DNA of 64,000 nucleotides from Candidatus Phycosocius bacilliformis (GTDB lineage: Bacteria; Pseudomonadota; Alphaproteobacteria; Caulobacterales; Aquidulcibacteraceae), in assembly GCF_003112735.1 (NCBI RefSeq), contig NZ_BFBR01000002.1, positions 401,668-465,667 of the forward strand. Direction: 5' to 3'. This document shows positions 19,984 through 30,156 of the stretch, in pieces. The translations under genes were made by a program, and so were the position numbers. Each line of letters begins with the position of its first letter. Position 1 is the first letter of the stretch. Under the pieces are notes generated by a model. That model saw only the letters and a list, made by a program, of their open reading frames with translations, did no database searches and was not told the DNA's origin.

Positions 19984-21137
19984 CCAATTTAGCCCTCCCC
20001 CGAAAGGACACACCCTTCACTGGTGCCATCAATTTCAAGGCCAGCAGCGGCTATCTGCCAGGCTTGGACGGTCTGCGCGCCATCTCAATCCTGCTGGTTG
20101 TCATTGCCCACACGGGCTTTGAGAACCTGATACCCGGCGGGCTTGGCGTCACCGTGTTTTTCTTTGTGTCGGGCTTTCTGATCACCCGAATCCTGGTGGC
20201 CGAACAGACCGAAACCGGCGGCTCCATCGATCTGGGTGGCTTCTATTTGCGGCGATTTTTGCGCCTTATGCCAGCACTTGTATTCTTCCTGATCGGATCT
20301 TGGCTGATGCTGGTCCCATTTGGTGTCGCGATACATCCGTCCCATGTCGGTGCCGCATTATTCTATTTCATGAATTATTTCGAGGTGGTCCAGCCTTGGT
20401 TTGGTTGGCCAGAGCGCACCGTGCCATGGGGACATTTGTGGTCGCTGGCGGTGGAAGAACATTTTTATTTGGTGTTTCCCGCCGCGCTCCTGCTGTTTGG
20501 CCGCACACATCAAGCGCGCCTCACTCTGATTGTCGGGGCTATCATGGTGTGCGCTCTATGGCGCTTTTATGCGGTTCTGGTCTTGGGCCTGCCCCATGAA
20601 CACACCTATTATGCCACAGACAGCCGTCTGGAGAGCATTGCCTGGGGCTGTCTATTGGCCATTTTGTTTGACGGTGCGCCGCGCACCGGCGCGAAATTAG
20701 CCCTCTTGCGCGGTTGGCTGTGGGTTGGCGTGGCGAGCGTGATGATCCTGATCACCCTCGTTTATCGCGATGAGACCTTCCGCGAGACCTGGCGCTATAC
20801 GCTGCAAGGAATTGCCTTGCTGATCCTTGTGCTCAACCTCTATGTGCTGCGCAGCCTGCGCTTTGGCCTTGATATTTTAGAGTGGGGACCGTTGCGCTGG
20901 ATCGGACGGTTGTCCTATTCGCTCTATCTCTGGCACGTGCCGGTCATCTGGATTGCCCGCGACATCATGTTGGGCGACCCCAACAGCTTAGAGCGATTGC
21001 CGCCCTTGGGCATTGTGCTGGCCATTGGGGTGAGCTTTGTGTGTGCGTGCGTCAGCTATTATGCCGTCGAGAAGCCGCTTCTTGGACTGCGCAAGCGCTT
21101 TGGCGCCCGACCGGTTGAAGGCCTACAGCGAGCCTGA
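19980..21137 (+). CDS. Acyltransferase 3 (OafA/YrhL-type) membrane protein
   Basis: A 385-residue polytopic inner-membrane protein with about ten hydrophobic segments. The family hallmarks are GYLPGLDGLRAISILLVV near the N-terminus, FFVSGFLITRIL, and WSLAVEEHFYLVFP near residue 155. Such proteins move acetyl or other acyl groups to extracytoplasmic sugars. The start is GTG 19980, overlapping the stop of the GH5 gene by 4 bp, so translation should be coupled. It ends 27 bp before the convergent periplasmic protein gene. Confidence 0.9.
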   Translation: MTNLALPRKDTPFTGAINFKASSGYLPGLDGLRAISILLVVIAHTGFENLIPGGLGVTVFFFVSGFLITRILVAEQTETGGSIDLGGFYLRRFLRLMPALVFFLIGSWLMLVPFGVAIHPSHVGAALFYFMNYFEVVQPWFGWPERTVPWGHLWSLAVEEHFYLVFPAALLLFGRTHQARLTLIVGAIMVCALWRFYAVLVLGLPHEHTYYATDSRLESIAWGCLLAILFDGAPRTGAKLALLRGWLWVGVASVMILITLVYRDETFRETWRYTLQGIALLILVLNLYVLRSLRFGLDILEWGPLRWIGRLSYSLYLWHVPVIWIARDIMLGDPNSLERLPPLGIVLAIGVSFVCACVSYYAVEKPLLGLRKRFGARPVEGLQRA

Positions 21138-21164
21138 GAACCCGCATTGATGCTCAAAGACCCC

Positions 21165-22073
21165 TTACCATGCGCGGAACAAGACCAAAACCGGACGGCC
21201 GGTCCTGCAGGCGGGATCAGATAAGCCTGATCCCGAGAAAGTCATACCCCGAGCCGCTCGCTCGGTCATGATGGCGAAGTCCACTGAGGGTGTATAGGCG
21301 GTCGAGACAATCTTGCTTGCCCGGCCGTCAGGGCCAACATCGACACGCATCATGACCCCGCCGGATCGGTTCGAAAAGATCGCCATGATGGGGTAATCGG
21401 GCAGGTTCGCCTCCCAATTATCAATTTTGATCGGTGTATCCTGGTATGGACACTGGCCCGCAGTCCCGCCCCTATTTTGCGTTTCAGCAAAATGCCCCGA
21501 CATAGCATCAGCCCGGGATTTTTCCGCCCCGCGTAGGCTGGCATAGGTGATCGTCCGCCACATAAAGAGCTGATCCCAAGTTCGGTCCCAGGTTTCATCG
21601 GCCATTGGCTTGGGTGGCCCATAGTCCTGGCGGGCGTCCAGCGCCTGCTTGTAGGCGAGCTCCCGTTCACCCTTAGCCATAAGGGCTTGCATACGAACTT
21701 GATGGCCCAGCGCACGAACACGCGCTGCCTGCGGATCCAAGCGCCCTTCCAACAACGCCAGACCTGTCTTGACCTGCCTGAGAGCCCGGTCATTCTTTCG
21801 GTCGGTGACGTCTTGATCGCCAAGCAGGAAATAGGCTTTCGCGCGCTCATCGGCGCTGGCCAATTGATCCTTCGTTAAGGCTTGGCGAAGCGCCTGTGAC
21901 GCACCAGCCCGCTCGTTGGCTCCAGCTTGAAGATAAGCCTGATTGGCCAGCCGCAATTGGCCCGATATCGCGGTCTGGGCTGAAAGAGGACTGCTGGACA
22001 AAGTTAAAGCCAAGCAGATCACACCCACGCCTTGAAGAGCGAACTTCCAAGAGAAACGACTATTCATTGCCAT
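21165..22073 (-). CDS. Exported protein with TonB-like C-terminal domain, function unknown
   Basis: A 302-residue protein. The start at ATG 22073 gives a clean signal peptide (WKFALQGVGVICLALTL, then SSSPLSAQTA with cleavage after SAQ or nearby); a longer frame from 22136 has no signal character. The middle is a helical, TPR-like region (ANQAYLQAGANERAGA, AYFLLGDQDVTDRKNDRAL). The C-terminal 90 residues resemble the TonB C-terminal/energy-transducer fold (MMRVDVGPDGRASKIV and the final PVLVLFRAW). It is probably periplasmic; a true TonB role is unlikely because the N-terminal anchor and Pro-rich linker are missing. It lies alone between the acyltransferase and thiolase-like genes. Confidence 0.62.
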   Translation of the reverse strand: MAMNSRFSWKFALQGVGVICLALTLSSSPLSAQTAISGQLRLANQAYLQAGANERAGASQALRQALTKDQLASADERAKAYFLLGDQDVTDRKNDRALRQVKTGLALLEGRLDPQAARVRALGHQVRMQALMAKGERELAYKQALDARQDYGPPKPMADETWDRTWDQLFMWRTITYASLRGAEKSRADAMSGHFAETQNRGGTAGQCPYQDTPIKIDNWEANLPDYPIMAIFSNRSGGVMMRVDVGPDGRASKIVSTAYTPSVDFAIMTERAARGMTFSGSGLSDPACRTGRPVLVLFRAW

Positions 22074-22174
22074 CAAACGCACTCCAACAATCTCATGGGT
22101 TTTATGACAGGTTGCACGGCTGTCAATCACCCCCATAAGTCACATCAAATTGAAGATCGCTCGACGAATTAAAT

Positions 22175-22200
22175 GCCCCGGCAGAACATTCTGCCGGGGC
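22175..22200 (-). terminator. Inverted repeat, probable terminator of the thiolase-like gene
   Basis: Perfect 10-bp arms GCCCCGGCAG (22175-22184) and CTGCCGGGGC (22191-22200) with a 6-base loop. On the minus strand the hairpin is followed by ATTTAATTCG, a weak T-rich tract. It lies about 145 bp past the stop of the minus-strand gene ending at 22346. Confidence 0.6.
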
Positions 22201-22345
22201 CGCAAAGAAGGACGCAGACAAGGTGGACGATTGGGCCGCCACCTTGTGCTGCTATGGATTTCAGATGAACACGAGGGACGGGATGGTCCATCTGCTATCC
22301 ACATGCCCACACTAATTTAGGCTGGTTGAACCCAAGCTGAACAGA

Positions 22346-23902
22346 TCAGGCAGCCGCACCTGCTGGCACGAATATATTCATATCCCCCTCTTGGTGGACC
22401 CGCCCCGCTCGGCCAACTCCCTCGCTCGCTTCCAGATCAGCCATGATGGCGGTGTCGCCTTTGGGCGTGTTGGCAACAAAACGTTGCCCGTGACTGTCTC
22501 GTCCAATGACGATGCCCATCCGCATGCCGTCGCGGGCATGCACAATTGTATAGGCCTCAATCACACCATCACCTTGCGGGGTCTCAACGATGCTGGGTGC
22601 GGCCATGGCATCAATTTCGTGCTGATAAGTTGATTTGGCCGGTCGCGACCAATGACCGGCCGTTGGTGTCGTCGAATAAATGCCGAAAGCATGCTTTGTC
22701 AGGAACCAGCCATTGGCATTGAGGAAGCCATACGCCCCCGGTTTGGCCCGACAGCGGTGGATCATTTCAACGATACCATGCATGGAGTAATTATTCCCCG
22801 GCCCGCCAAAGTAAGGCAGCCCTCCAGTTAGGGTCAGGCCGCGCGGATCATCGGTGGCCAAGCCAATTTCCTGACACGCGATCTCCACCGCAATCGGGAA
22901 ACAGGAGTAAAGGTCAAAGAAAGCCATGTCTGAAAGGCTTTTCCCTGCCATGGCAAAGGCCTCGCGCGCACCAATTCGCATGGCGGGGCTTGAGTGATAA
23001 TTCACCCGCTCAAGAATGTTCCATTTCTCAATCGTATCGGCACACCCATGCAGAAACACCATCTGGGCGGGATCAATTCCCAACGCGCAGGCATGCTCAT
23101 AACTGGCCAAGATCACGGCGGCAGATTGGTCAACCTGAATGATGGCATTCAAACGCTTGGGATAGGGAAAACCAACCATGCGATTGGAGGGATCAACTTG
23201 GGAAAGCGAGTCAGGGCTCTGGACTTTCGGGAACCAGGCAAAGGGATTGCGCGACGCCACTTCGGTAAATGGCGCAAACAAGGCACCCATGGCTGACTGA
23301 TGGTCGCTTAAACTGCGGCCCAGATGCGCCCGGTAAGCATTTTCAAACATAGGATAGACATTGGCGGGGAATTCCAGTCCGTGGCGGGCTTCATAGCGAC
23401 TGCAGCCATCGCGGCCATCGCCAAACATGGCTGGGACTTCCTCATCGTCGATCTGATGCCCTGCCAATGCGGCAAACTCACCTGCTTGCATGAGCTTCAT
23501 CATCGAACCCAGGAATTCTGCCCCTGCCAGAAGCACAAATTTGTTCTGGCCCGCAGCAATTCGCTCAGCCGCCTCATTAACGAGCGCCTGGGGCGTATTG
23601 CCGCCAACATGGGTATAGGTCTTCCAAGCTGGCGTCGCACCCAGCGCAGCGGCCAAGGCATTCGGCGGGTTCTTGGCACGCGGGATCGGCATGCGGCTGA
23701 GATTGCCACCTGCATCAATGGTAAAGCCGACAACTGCCAGTCCATCCAGTTGGGCTAAATGCCCTGCGGCCAAACCTGCGTCCTGAGCGGCTGATTGGGC
23801 CGCCAACTTGCACAGGTCGATCGGGGTTGGGCAAGCCTCAGCGGGGCCGCGATAGGTGAATTGCCCCCCGCCAATCAGCACGGGTGTGCTGGGATGGATC
23901 AT
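22346..23902 (-). CDS. Thiolase-like (acetyl-CoA acetyltransferase family) protein
   Basis: A 518-residue protein of the thiolase superfamily, subgroup of long acetyl-CoA acetyltransferase-like proteins with an extra C-terminal OB-like domain. It has TPVLIGGGQF at the start, and an N-terminal thiolase half with VGGNTPQALVNEAAERI in the place of the nucleophile loop. The C-terminal half has FFDLYSCFPIAVEIAC and GGLPYFGGPGNNYSMHG. The usual nucleophile Cys of degradative thiolases is not evident at VGGNTPQ, as in SCP-x-like thiolase relatives, so the reaction is uncertain. A terminal domain (GDGVIEAYTIVHARDG) follows. It is probably involved in acyl-CoA metabolism. It is transcribed alone, divergent from glnB. 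Confidence 0.78.
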   Translation of the reverse strand: MIHPSTPVLIGGGQFTYRGPAEACPTPIDLCKLAAQSAAQDAGLAAGHLAQLDGLAVVGFTIDAGGNLSRMPIPRAKNPPNALAAALGATPAWKTYTHVGGNTPQALVNEAAERIAAGQNKFVLLAGAEFLGSMMKLMQAGEFAALAGHQIDDEEVPAMFGDGRDGCSRYEARHGLEFPANVYPMFENAYRAHLGRSLSDHQSAMGALFAPFTEVASRNPFAWFPKVQSPDSLSQVDPSNRMVGFPYPKRLNAIIQVDQSAAVILASYEHACALGIDPAQMVFLHGCADTIEKWNILERVNYHSSPAMRIGAREAFAMAGKSLSDMAFFDLYSCFPIAVEIACQEIGLATDDPRGLTLTGGLPYFGGPGNNYSMHGIVEMIHRCRAKPGAYGFLNANGWFLTKHAFGIYSTTPTAGHWSRPAKSTYQHEIDAMAAPSIVETPQGDGVIEAYTIVHARDGMRMGIVIGRDSHGQRFVANTPKGDTAIMADLEASEGVGRAGRVHQEGDMNIFVPAGAAA

Positions 23903-23992
23903 GTTTGTCTCCCTGAAGAATGCTCTTGATGAGTCTGGTTCGCTGCTCAGATAGGGTCATTTCTGAGACAAGTCGAGTTGCTTAAAGTTTAA

Positions 23993-24520
<528 letters not shown>

Positions 24521-24584
24521 GGCCCGCGCCCCGGAACCCCATTGACTGACCCTACAATCCAACAGGCTTTTCAGGAGAGAACCG

Positions 24585-25994
24585 ATGTCGAAGTTTGACA
24601 AGGTCATGCAGCAGATCAAGGACGATGAAGTCCAGTATGTAGATTTTCGGTTCACCGATCCGCGCGGCAAGATGCAGCACGTTACCTTTGACGTGGACAT
24701 GGTTGATGTCGACCTTCTCGAAGAAGGTGTGGCCTTCGACGGTTCGTCAATTGCCGGTTGGAAAGCCATCAATGATTCCGACATGATTATGCTGCCCGAT
24801 CCCGACAGCGTGACCATCGATCCATTCTACCAGCAAACCACCTTGGCCATTGTCTGCGATGTGGTGGTGCCTGGCACCCTGAAGCCCTACAATCGCTGTC
24901 CCCGCGGCATTGGCAAGCGGGCTGAAACCTATTTGAAGTCCAGCGGCATCGGCGACACCGCCTTCTTTGGCCCTGAGGCTGAATTCTTCGTTTTCGACGA
25001 CGTGCGTTGGAATACCGACCCGCACAATACCGGCTATTCGTTTGACTCAACCGAACTGCCATTCAACACGGGCAAGGCCTATGAGGGCGGCAACCTCGGC
25101 CACCGTCCAGGCCCTAAGGGCGGCTATTTCCCGGTTGGGCCGATCGACTCTGCCCAAGACCTGCGCGGTGAAATGCTGCAAGTGATGAAAGAATTGGGTC
25201 TTGAGCCTGAGAAGCATCACCACGAAGTCGCCCCCGCTCAACATGAGCTTGGTTTGAAGTTCCAAACTTTGACCAAAATGGCCGACTATATGAACCTCTA
25301 CAAATATGTGATCCAGAACGTCGCTGCTGCCTATGGCAAGTCCGCGACCTTCATGCCCAAGCCCTATTTCAAGGACAATGGCAGCGGGATGCACGTGCAC
25401 CAGTCGATCTGGAAGGGCGGCAAGCCGTTGTTCGCGGGCGACCAATATGCCGATCTGTCTGAGAATTGCTTGTATTACATCGGCGGCATCATCAAGCATG
25501 CCCGTGCGATCAATGCCTTCTCCAACTCCTCGACCAATTCCTACAAGCGTTTGGTCCCCGGCTATGAAGCCCCAGTGATGCTGGCTTATTCGGCCCGCAA
25601 CCGGTCAGCCTCGATCCGCATCCCTTACACCACCTCGCCAAAAGCCAAGCGCTTGGAAGCCCGCTTCCCAGACCCAATTGGCAATATGTATCTGACCTTT
25701 GCAGCCCTTCTGATGGCAGGCCTTGATGGGATTGAAAACAAGATCCATCCCGGCGACCCATTCGACAAGGACCTTTACTCGCTGCCTCCTGAGGAGCTTG
25801 AAGGCGTGCCAACGGTCGCTAAATCGCTTGATGAGGCCTTGGACTCCTTGAACGCCGACCGCGACTTCTTGAAAAAGGGCGGCGTGTTCGATGACGACAT
25901 GATCGACGCTTATATCGAACTCAAGCGCGAGGAGTGCGAGCGTTTGAATATGCATCCCCACCCTGTCGAATTCGACATGTATTACAAGATGTAA
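24585..25994 (+). CDS. glnA: Glutamine synthetase type I
   Basis: GlnA makes glutamine from glutamate, ammonia and ATP, the main ammonia assimilation step. The 469-residue protein is a GSI-beta enzyme. It has DGSSIAGW near residue 51, the metal-site motif FGPEAEFF near 126, [12 protein letters not shown] near 264, and the adenylylation site DLYSLPPEE with Tyr398. The Tyr site together with the adjacent glnB implies control by GlnE/GlnD-type covalent modification. A clear terminator follows at 26025. Confidence 0.98.
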   Translation: MSKFDKVMQQIKDDEVQYVDFRFTDPRGKMQHVTFDVDMVDVDLLEEGVAFDGSSIAGWKAINDSDMIMLPDPDSVTIDPFYQQTTLAIVCDVVVPGTLKPYNRCPRGIGKRAETYLKSSGIGDTAFFGPEAEFFVFDDVRWNTDPHNTGYSFDSTELPFNTGKAYEGGNLGHRPGPKGGYFPVGPIDSAQDLRGEMLQVMKELGLEPEKHHHEVAPAQHELGLKFQTLTKMADYMNLYKYVIQNVAAAYGKSATFMPKPYFKDNGSGMHVHQSIWKGGKPLFAGDQYADLSENCLYYIGGIIKHARAINAFSNSSTNSYKRLVPGYEAPVMLAYSARNRSASIRIPYTTSPKAKRLEARFPDPIGNMYLTFAALLMAGLDGIENKIHPGDPFDKDLYSLPPEELEGVPTVAKSLDEALDSLNADRDFLKKGGVFDDDMIDAYIELKREECERLNMHPHPVEFDMYYKM

Positions 25995-26024
25995 GCTTCA
26001 AAAGCTTAGACTTGACCATCGTGA

Positions 26025-26056
26025 AGCCCGGCAGCCTCTGGTTGTCGGGCTTTTTT
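26025..26056 (+). terminator. Intrinsic terminator of the glnB-glnA operon
   Basis: AGCCCGGCA (26025-26033) pairs with TGTCGGGCT (one G-T pair), with the T-run beginning inside the distal arm (26051-26056, TTTTTT). It lies 31 bp after the glnA stop. The 260 bp from here to the next gene hold no gene that I can support. Confidence 0.92.
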
Positions 26057-26319
26057 ATACTGAGCAAATGGTTACCAACATTCACGCAATTTTAAATAAT
26101 GTCCGCTTAGCTAGACGAGCTGATGACACCACCATCTTGTTGTCAGTTGGACCGCCTTCTGAAGTGAAGGTCATTGATTTCATCAATTGGCCTTCGCTTC
26201 TTTTTTCTGGCGCAGAAAATGCCCGCATTGTCGGTTTTGTAACCATGTTTGGCGATACTGGGTCCCGCTGAATGGGTGGCAGGCAAGCCTGCCGAACCGC
26301 TCCGTGGGAGGCTCGTAAG

Positions 26320-26898
26320 ATGAAACACCAGCTTGCACTAATCTGTGCTGTTGCCATTTTGGCGGGTTGTGCCTCCTCGGCACCCCCTTCTAACATTGCC
26401 GATGCCTGTGCGATTTTGGATGAGAAGGGACGCTGGGAAGACCATGTGTTTGATGCCGCGCGAGATTGGTCAATTTCTCCAGGCGTGATCCTTGCCTTTA
26501 TTCGCCAGGAAAGCAGCTTTCGTCAGGATGCCCGCCCGCGCGATAAGAATGGGAAACTTTTGTCGACGGCCTACGGCTATTCTCAAGCCTTGGACGGCAC
26601 TTGGGCAGACTATACCCGCGCCCGTGGCGGAGCCAAGCGGAAGAATTTTGGCGATTCTGCAGATTTCATTGGTTGGTATCTCGACCATATCTCACGACGC
26701 ACCGGCATCGCCAAAACGGATACCCGCAATCTCTATCTGGCCTATCATGAAGGCCCGGCAGGTTTCCAACGCCGCACCTTTGCCAGCAAGCCTTGGCTGA
26801 ATGATGTCGCCAGCCGCGTCAGCAGCCAAGCTGCCATTTATGACGGCCAATTGCGTCGTTGTGAGGCACGGCAGATGCGAAAACTCGCCAGCAATTGA
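26320..26898 (+). CDS. Lytic transglycosylase-like lipoprotein (SLT fold)
   Basis: A 192-residue lipoprotein: signal ALICAVAILAGC with the lipidated Cys17. The remaining domain has FIRQESSFRQDARP, in which Glu64 occupies the catalytic position of SLT-type lytic transglycosylases. It also has STAYGYSQALDGTW and NLYLAYHEGPAGFQRRTF, which match the GLMQ-like and AYN-like motifs of the fold. It would cleave peptidoglycan glycan strands with formation of 1,6-anhydro ends, on the periplasmic face of a membrane. ATG 26320 is chosen because it begins directly at the signal peptide. It ends 10 bp before a convergent hydrolase gene. Confidence 0.83.
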   Translation: MKHQLALICAVAILAGCASSAPPSNIADACAILDEKGRWEDHVFDAARDWSISPGVILAFIRQESSFRQDARPRDKNGKLLSTAYGYSQALDGTWADYTRARGGAKRKNFGDSADFIGWYLDHISRRTGIAKTDTRNLYLAYHEGPAGFQRRTFASKPWLNDVASRVSSQAAIYDGQLRRCEARQMRKLASN

Positions 26899-26908
26899 GC
26901 TGGCTCGA

Positions 26909-27784
26909 CTAGAGCGTTGCTTTAAAATGTTGGGCCAATTGATCAGCACTGGCCGAAATCAAGTCCGCATCATCATAAAAATCGGTTTGTCCGCGCGAGA
27001 TTAGCCATTCCAAGCTTTTTGGCCCCGGCAGGGCATCGTAGAACGCCCGTGCCCAATTGGGGGAAAGCGCCTTTTCCGAATGAACCATATGAACCGGCAC
27101 TTGGATACGCGGTGCTGCTATTTGCACATCAAACGGCAAGAAATGCTCGCGTGACATGATGGCAAAGGCATTGCGATAATTGGGAACAGCAGCCCGCTGG
27201 GTATAATAATCGACCGTATCGGCTGTTTGCATGGCCGCATCGCCCTCCAGCGCTGCGGCTGGTATGCTTAGAACTTCACCGGTGCTTTCGTAGTGCAACC
27301 GCGCCTGTCTGCCTTGTGCGACCCGTGCATCAAAACCTTCAGGATCATTCGCCCGCATCGCTTTCGGGTCGCGATAATAGCCAGCAACAAGGCCAAGGCT
27401 GCGGATACGTGCGTCGCCCGCAGCTAAGGTCGCGGCATAGCCACAGCCAAGGCAAATCGCCGCTGCGCCTAGTCGGTTCGGATCAATGCCTGGCACGTCA
27501 ACTGCCAATGCGTCCAAGGCCGCGGCGAGGTCTTCAACCTTCCAACGCCAATTCTCGTAATTCTGAGGGGCTCCCCCACTCTGCCCATAGGTGCGATGAT
27601 CAATCGCAAGGGCAGCGATGCCGCGTGCAGCCAAGGCAGCCGCGTAAACGCCTGTCACCTGCTCCTTTACACTGGTCATGGGGCCAGCAACCACCACCAC
27701 TGAACCAGTCGCACCTTCGTCTGGCAGATGCAGATCGCCAACCACTGAGTCGCCGCCGACGGAGAAAACCATGCGCTGGATCAT
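26909..27784 (-). CDS. Alpha/beta hydrolase with cysteine at the nucleophile position
   Basis: A 291-residue alpha/beta hydrolase related to dienelactone hydrolase and X-Pro dipeptidyl-peptidase-like proteins. The oxyanion region is VVVAGPMTSVKEQ, followed by DHRTYGQSGG. The nucleophile elbow reads AICLGCGYA, that is G-x-C-x-G-like with Cys instead of Ser, as in dienelactone hydrolases. The start at ATG 27784 is supported by an AAGGAC ribosome-binding site; the frame is open upstream. Substrate unknown. It is convergent with the transglycosylase gene and follows the propeller protein gene by 81 bp on the same strand. Confidence 0.78.
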   Translation of the reverse strand: MIQRMVFSVGGDSVVGDLHLPDEGATGSVVVVAGPMTSVKEQVTGVYAAALAARGIAALAIDHRTYGQSGGAPQNYENWRWKVEDLAAALDALAVDVPGIDPNRLGAAAICLGCGYAATLAAGDARIRSLGLVAGYYRDPKAMRANDPEGFDARVAQGRQARLHYESTGEVLSIPAAALEGDAAMQTADTVDYYTQRAAVPNYRNAFAIMSREHFLPFDVQIAAPRIQVPVHMVHSEKALSPNWARAFYDALPGPKSLEWLISRGQTDFYDDADLISASADQLAQHFKATL

Positions 27785-27865
27785 AATCGGTCCTTGCATC
27801 CGCTCACATGCGGGTTGACGTCGTTCTAGCTTTCCGCCTGCATGGGTCAAGGCAAAAACGTGCCC

Positions 27866-29026
27866 TCACTGACCGGCAGGAGCGGTCCCATCGGCCTTGA
27901 AGCGGAACACATAATAAGGCCCTGACTTTCGGATATGGTCCCGCGATTTCATCATGACATCGGGAATATTGCTGTCAGCCACATAGACATAGTTGTCAGG
28001 ACCAAAACTCAAGCCATCAGGCCAGCGCATTTTGGGGTGCCCGGCCAAAGCGGTCAGCTTTTTATTGGTGTCCAGCTTCCAAATAATCCCATCCTCAATG
28101 CCGGTCAGATAAATATTGTTTTCCCGGTCGATTGTCAGCCCATCGGCTTGCGGGCGATTGGCGTAAAATTCGACCCGCTTGGCCAATTCAGCTTCCGACA
28201 AGTCGCCGTTCATCAGGTCTGAAACTTTAACCCGCGACAAGGTTTTGCCGGACATCGGCCCGACATAGAGCCATGTTCCTTCCCGATCGAGCGCGATGGG
28301 GTCAAAGGCTGGGTGAAACCAGAAGAGATTATTGCCCAATGGTTGCATGTGACGGCCTTGGGCAAAGACAGCATAAGGCTCTGCCATAATGGCTGGATGA
28401 CGGTCGAGCACACGCCGAGCCGAGCCACTTTCGATATCCACAATGACCAAACCAGGATGACGATTGAACACGCCAATGTCGGCAATGAAGATGGTTTTGC
28501 CAGCGGGATCGATTTGCATATCTTGCAAATAGGAGCCCACCCCTGCGACCTCTTTGGGCAATTTGATCTGGCGTATCGCCCGATTGGTCGCCAAATCCAC
28601 ACACACCAATCGCGCGCCAAATAGACCATGCTCGCCATGATCAATGCTCCAAAGCCGGTTCTTGGAATCAATACGGAGATTGAAGACTGACCCGTAAGAC
28701 GGCTTGTCTGGATCGGGCGTCTGCATCGCCAGATTTGGATAGGGTCTTGGCTTGCCATCAACCCATTCAAGAACCTTGATGTCGGGATGGCTCTCGGCAT
28801 GATAGGTGAAGAAAATGCGGCCATCTTGGGACACAGCAATGTTGCCAGGTGGCTCGGCTAGGGTTGCAACGATGTCGGCCCGAATGCGTGGGGTAGGCTC
28901 AGCCAAGCGCGGGAAACGATCACCCTGCCCGCCAAAATTCAGAAAAAACCAGACAAGGAAGCCACCAATCAGGACCACGAGGGCAGTGATTATCCAAATA
29001 GCTCCGCGAACGAATTTGAGCGCCAT
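27866..29026 (-). CDS. Major royal jelly protein/yellow-family beta-propeller protein
   Basis: A 386-residue protein with an N-terminal membrane anchor (IWIITALVVLIGGFLVWFFL) and an extracytoplasmic six-bladed propeller of the MRJP/yellow type. It shows LWSIDHGEHG, SYLQDMQIDP, IADIGVFN with GLVIVDIESGSARRVLDRHP, and GLSFGPDNYVYVADSN, all typical of this family and of SMP-30-like lactonases. The start ATG 29026 has a perfect AGGAGG ribosome-binding site. Enzymatic role unknown; bacterial members are often annotated as L-dopachrome tautomerase-related. It starts 38 bp downstream of the reductase gene on the same strand and probably shares its TetR-linked promoter. Confidence 0.82.
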   Translation of the reverse strand: MALKFVRGAIWIITALVVLIGGFLVWFFLNFGGQGDRFPRLAEPTPRIRADIVATLAEPPGNIAVSQDGRIFFTYHAESHPDIKVLEWVDGKPRPYPNLAMQTPDPDKPSYGSVFNLRIDSKNRLWSIDHGEHGLFGARLVCVDLATNRAIRQIKLPKEVAGVGSYLQDMQIDPAGKTIFIADIGVFNRHPGLVIVDIESGSARRVLDRHPAIMAEPYAVFAQGRHMQPLGNNLFWFHPAFDPIALDREGTWLYVGPMSGKTLSRVKVSDLMNGDLSEAELAKRVEFYANRPQADGLTIDRENNIYLTGIEDGIIWKLDTNKKLTALAGHPKMRWPDGLSFGPDNYVYVADSNIPDVMMKSRDHIRKSGPYYVFRFKADGTAPAGQ

Positions 29027-29064
29027 GCACGCCTCCTGCTGAAACTCTCGCTGTAATGGATCAC

Positions 29065-30096
29065 TCAAATGGACTTTAGATGGCCGTGTCTGATCAGGTC
29101 ATGCACCGTGTCGATGATGGTTTGATCGACGTCGCGGAACCCAATCCCCAAATCCCGCTGGATTTTGGTGTTATCAAAGCGTGGAACCCGGCCCAAATGG
29201 GTGCGCAGATAGGATCCAACCCCTGCCGGTTGAGCATAGGACATCAACGTCATCAGTCCGGTCCCGAAACCACCAGACAAGTCTAGCTTTGGTAATTTGG
29301 CTTGGGGCGCACCCGCTTTGGCCAGAAGACTAACCAAATGGGCCATGTTGCGATTGGCAGCTGCACAGATATAGCGGCCTTGGGCATTCGGCGCAGCAAG
29401 TGCGCGGACATGTGCGTTTGCAACATCACGCACATCCACAAATCCCCATTCAAGCGCCAGAATAGCGGGATAAACCCCCGCGGTAACATCAACCAGAATC
29501 TGATTGGATGTATTGATCTCGGCCGACAAGGACGGGCCGATCACCATGAATGGATTGATCACCACCAGATCAAACCCCGGCTTCTCGCGCGCCATAAACT
29601 CCCAAGCCGCCCGTTCAGCCATGGTCTTGGAAAAGTAATAGGCATTGCGCGTTAGAGAAGATTTATCGTTCCAGTCGGATTCTGTCAGCACTCTACCATC
29701 GGGTTCATCGGTAATGGCGGCCATTGACGAGGTCAAAACAACCCGCTTGATTCGGCTTGAACGAGCCGCCGCGCGCAGCAATGACAGTGTTCCTTGCACC
29801 GCTGGATCGACCAAATCGCGTTGGGGGTCCTTGACTGTCAGCACATAAGGACTGGCCATGTGCAGGACGAAATCGACATCGAGAAAATCCGAAAACGGGT
29901 CTTTTGACATCAGATCGGCGGCTACCATGCGTAAACCCGTCTCAGCCCGTGGCAAAGCACGTAAATGCGCGGTTCTGACAGGATCGTCTGGATTGCGTAC
30001 TGTGCCGATCACCTGCTTGCCCTCCGCCAAAAGCTGAGCAATGCTGTGGCTTACAATGAAGCCATTCGCACCCGTGACCAAAACCTGTTCTGCCAT
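29065..30096 (-). CDS. Extended SDR NAD(P)-dependent reductase (dihydroflavonol/aldehyde reductase type)
   Basis: A 343-residue extended short-chain dehydrogenase. The nucleotide-binding motif VTGANGFIVSH begins at about residue 7, with VLTSSMAAI and the catalytic YYFSK (Tyr-x3-Lys) downstream, plus DVRDVANAHVRAL typical of the dihydroflavonol-4-reductase/cinnamoyl-CoA reductase group. It probably reduces an aldehyde or ketone with NADPH. The start ATG 30096 has a GAGGAG ribosome-binding site. It is divergent from a tetR gene 60 bp away, which suggests that this regulator controls it. The propeller protein gene follows closely. Confidence 0.86.
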   Translation of the reverse strand: MAEQVLVTGANGFIVSHSIAQLLAEGKQVIGTVRNPDDPVRTAHLRALPRAETGLRMVAADLMSKDPFSDFLDVDFVLHMASPYVLTVKDPQRDLVDPAVQGTLSLLRAAARSSRIKRVVLTSSMAAITDEPDGRVLTESDWNDKSSLTRNAYYFSKTMAERAAWEFMAREKPGFDLVVINPFMVIGPSLSAEINTSNQILVDVTAGVYPAILALEWGFVDVRDVANAHVRALAAPNAQGRYICAAANRNMAHLVSLLAKAGAPQAKLPKLDLSGGFGTGLMTLMSYAQPAGVGSYLRTHLGRVPRFDNTKIQRDLGIGFRDVDQTIIDTVHDLIRHGHLKSI

Positions 30097-30156
30097 TTGA
30101 CTTTCTCCTCGCGCACCACGAGCCGCGTCCAAAAATCTTACGATGTGAACAAAGAA

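Noticed and set aside
26068..26271. 67-codon frame between the glnA terminator and the lipoprotein gene
   Set aside because: It has rare codons, no ribosome-binding site and no recognised homology, and it looks like intergenic sequence.
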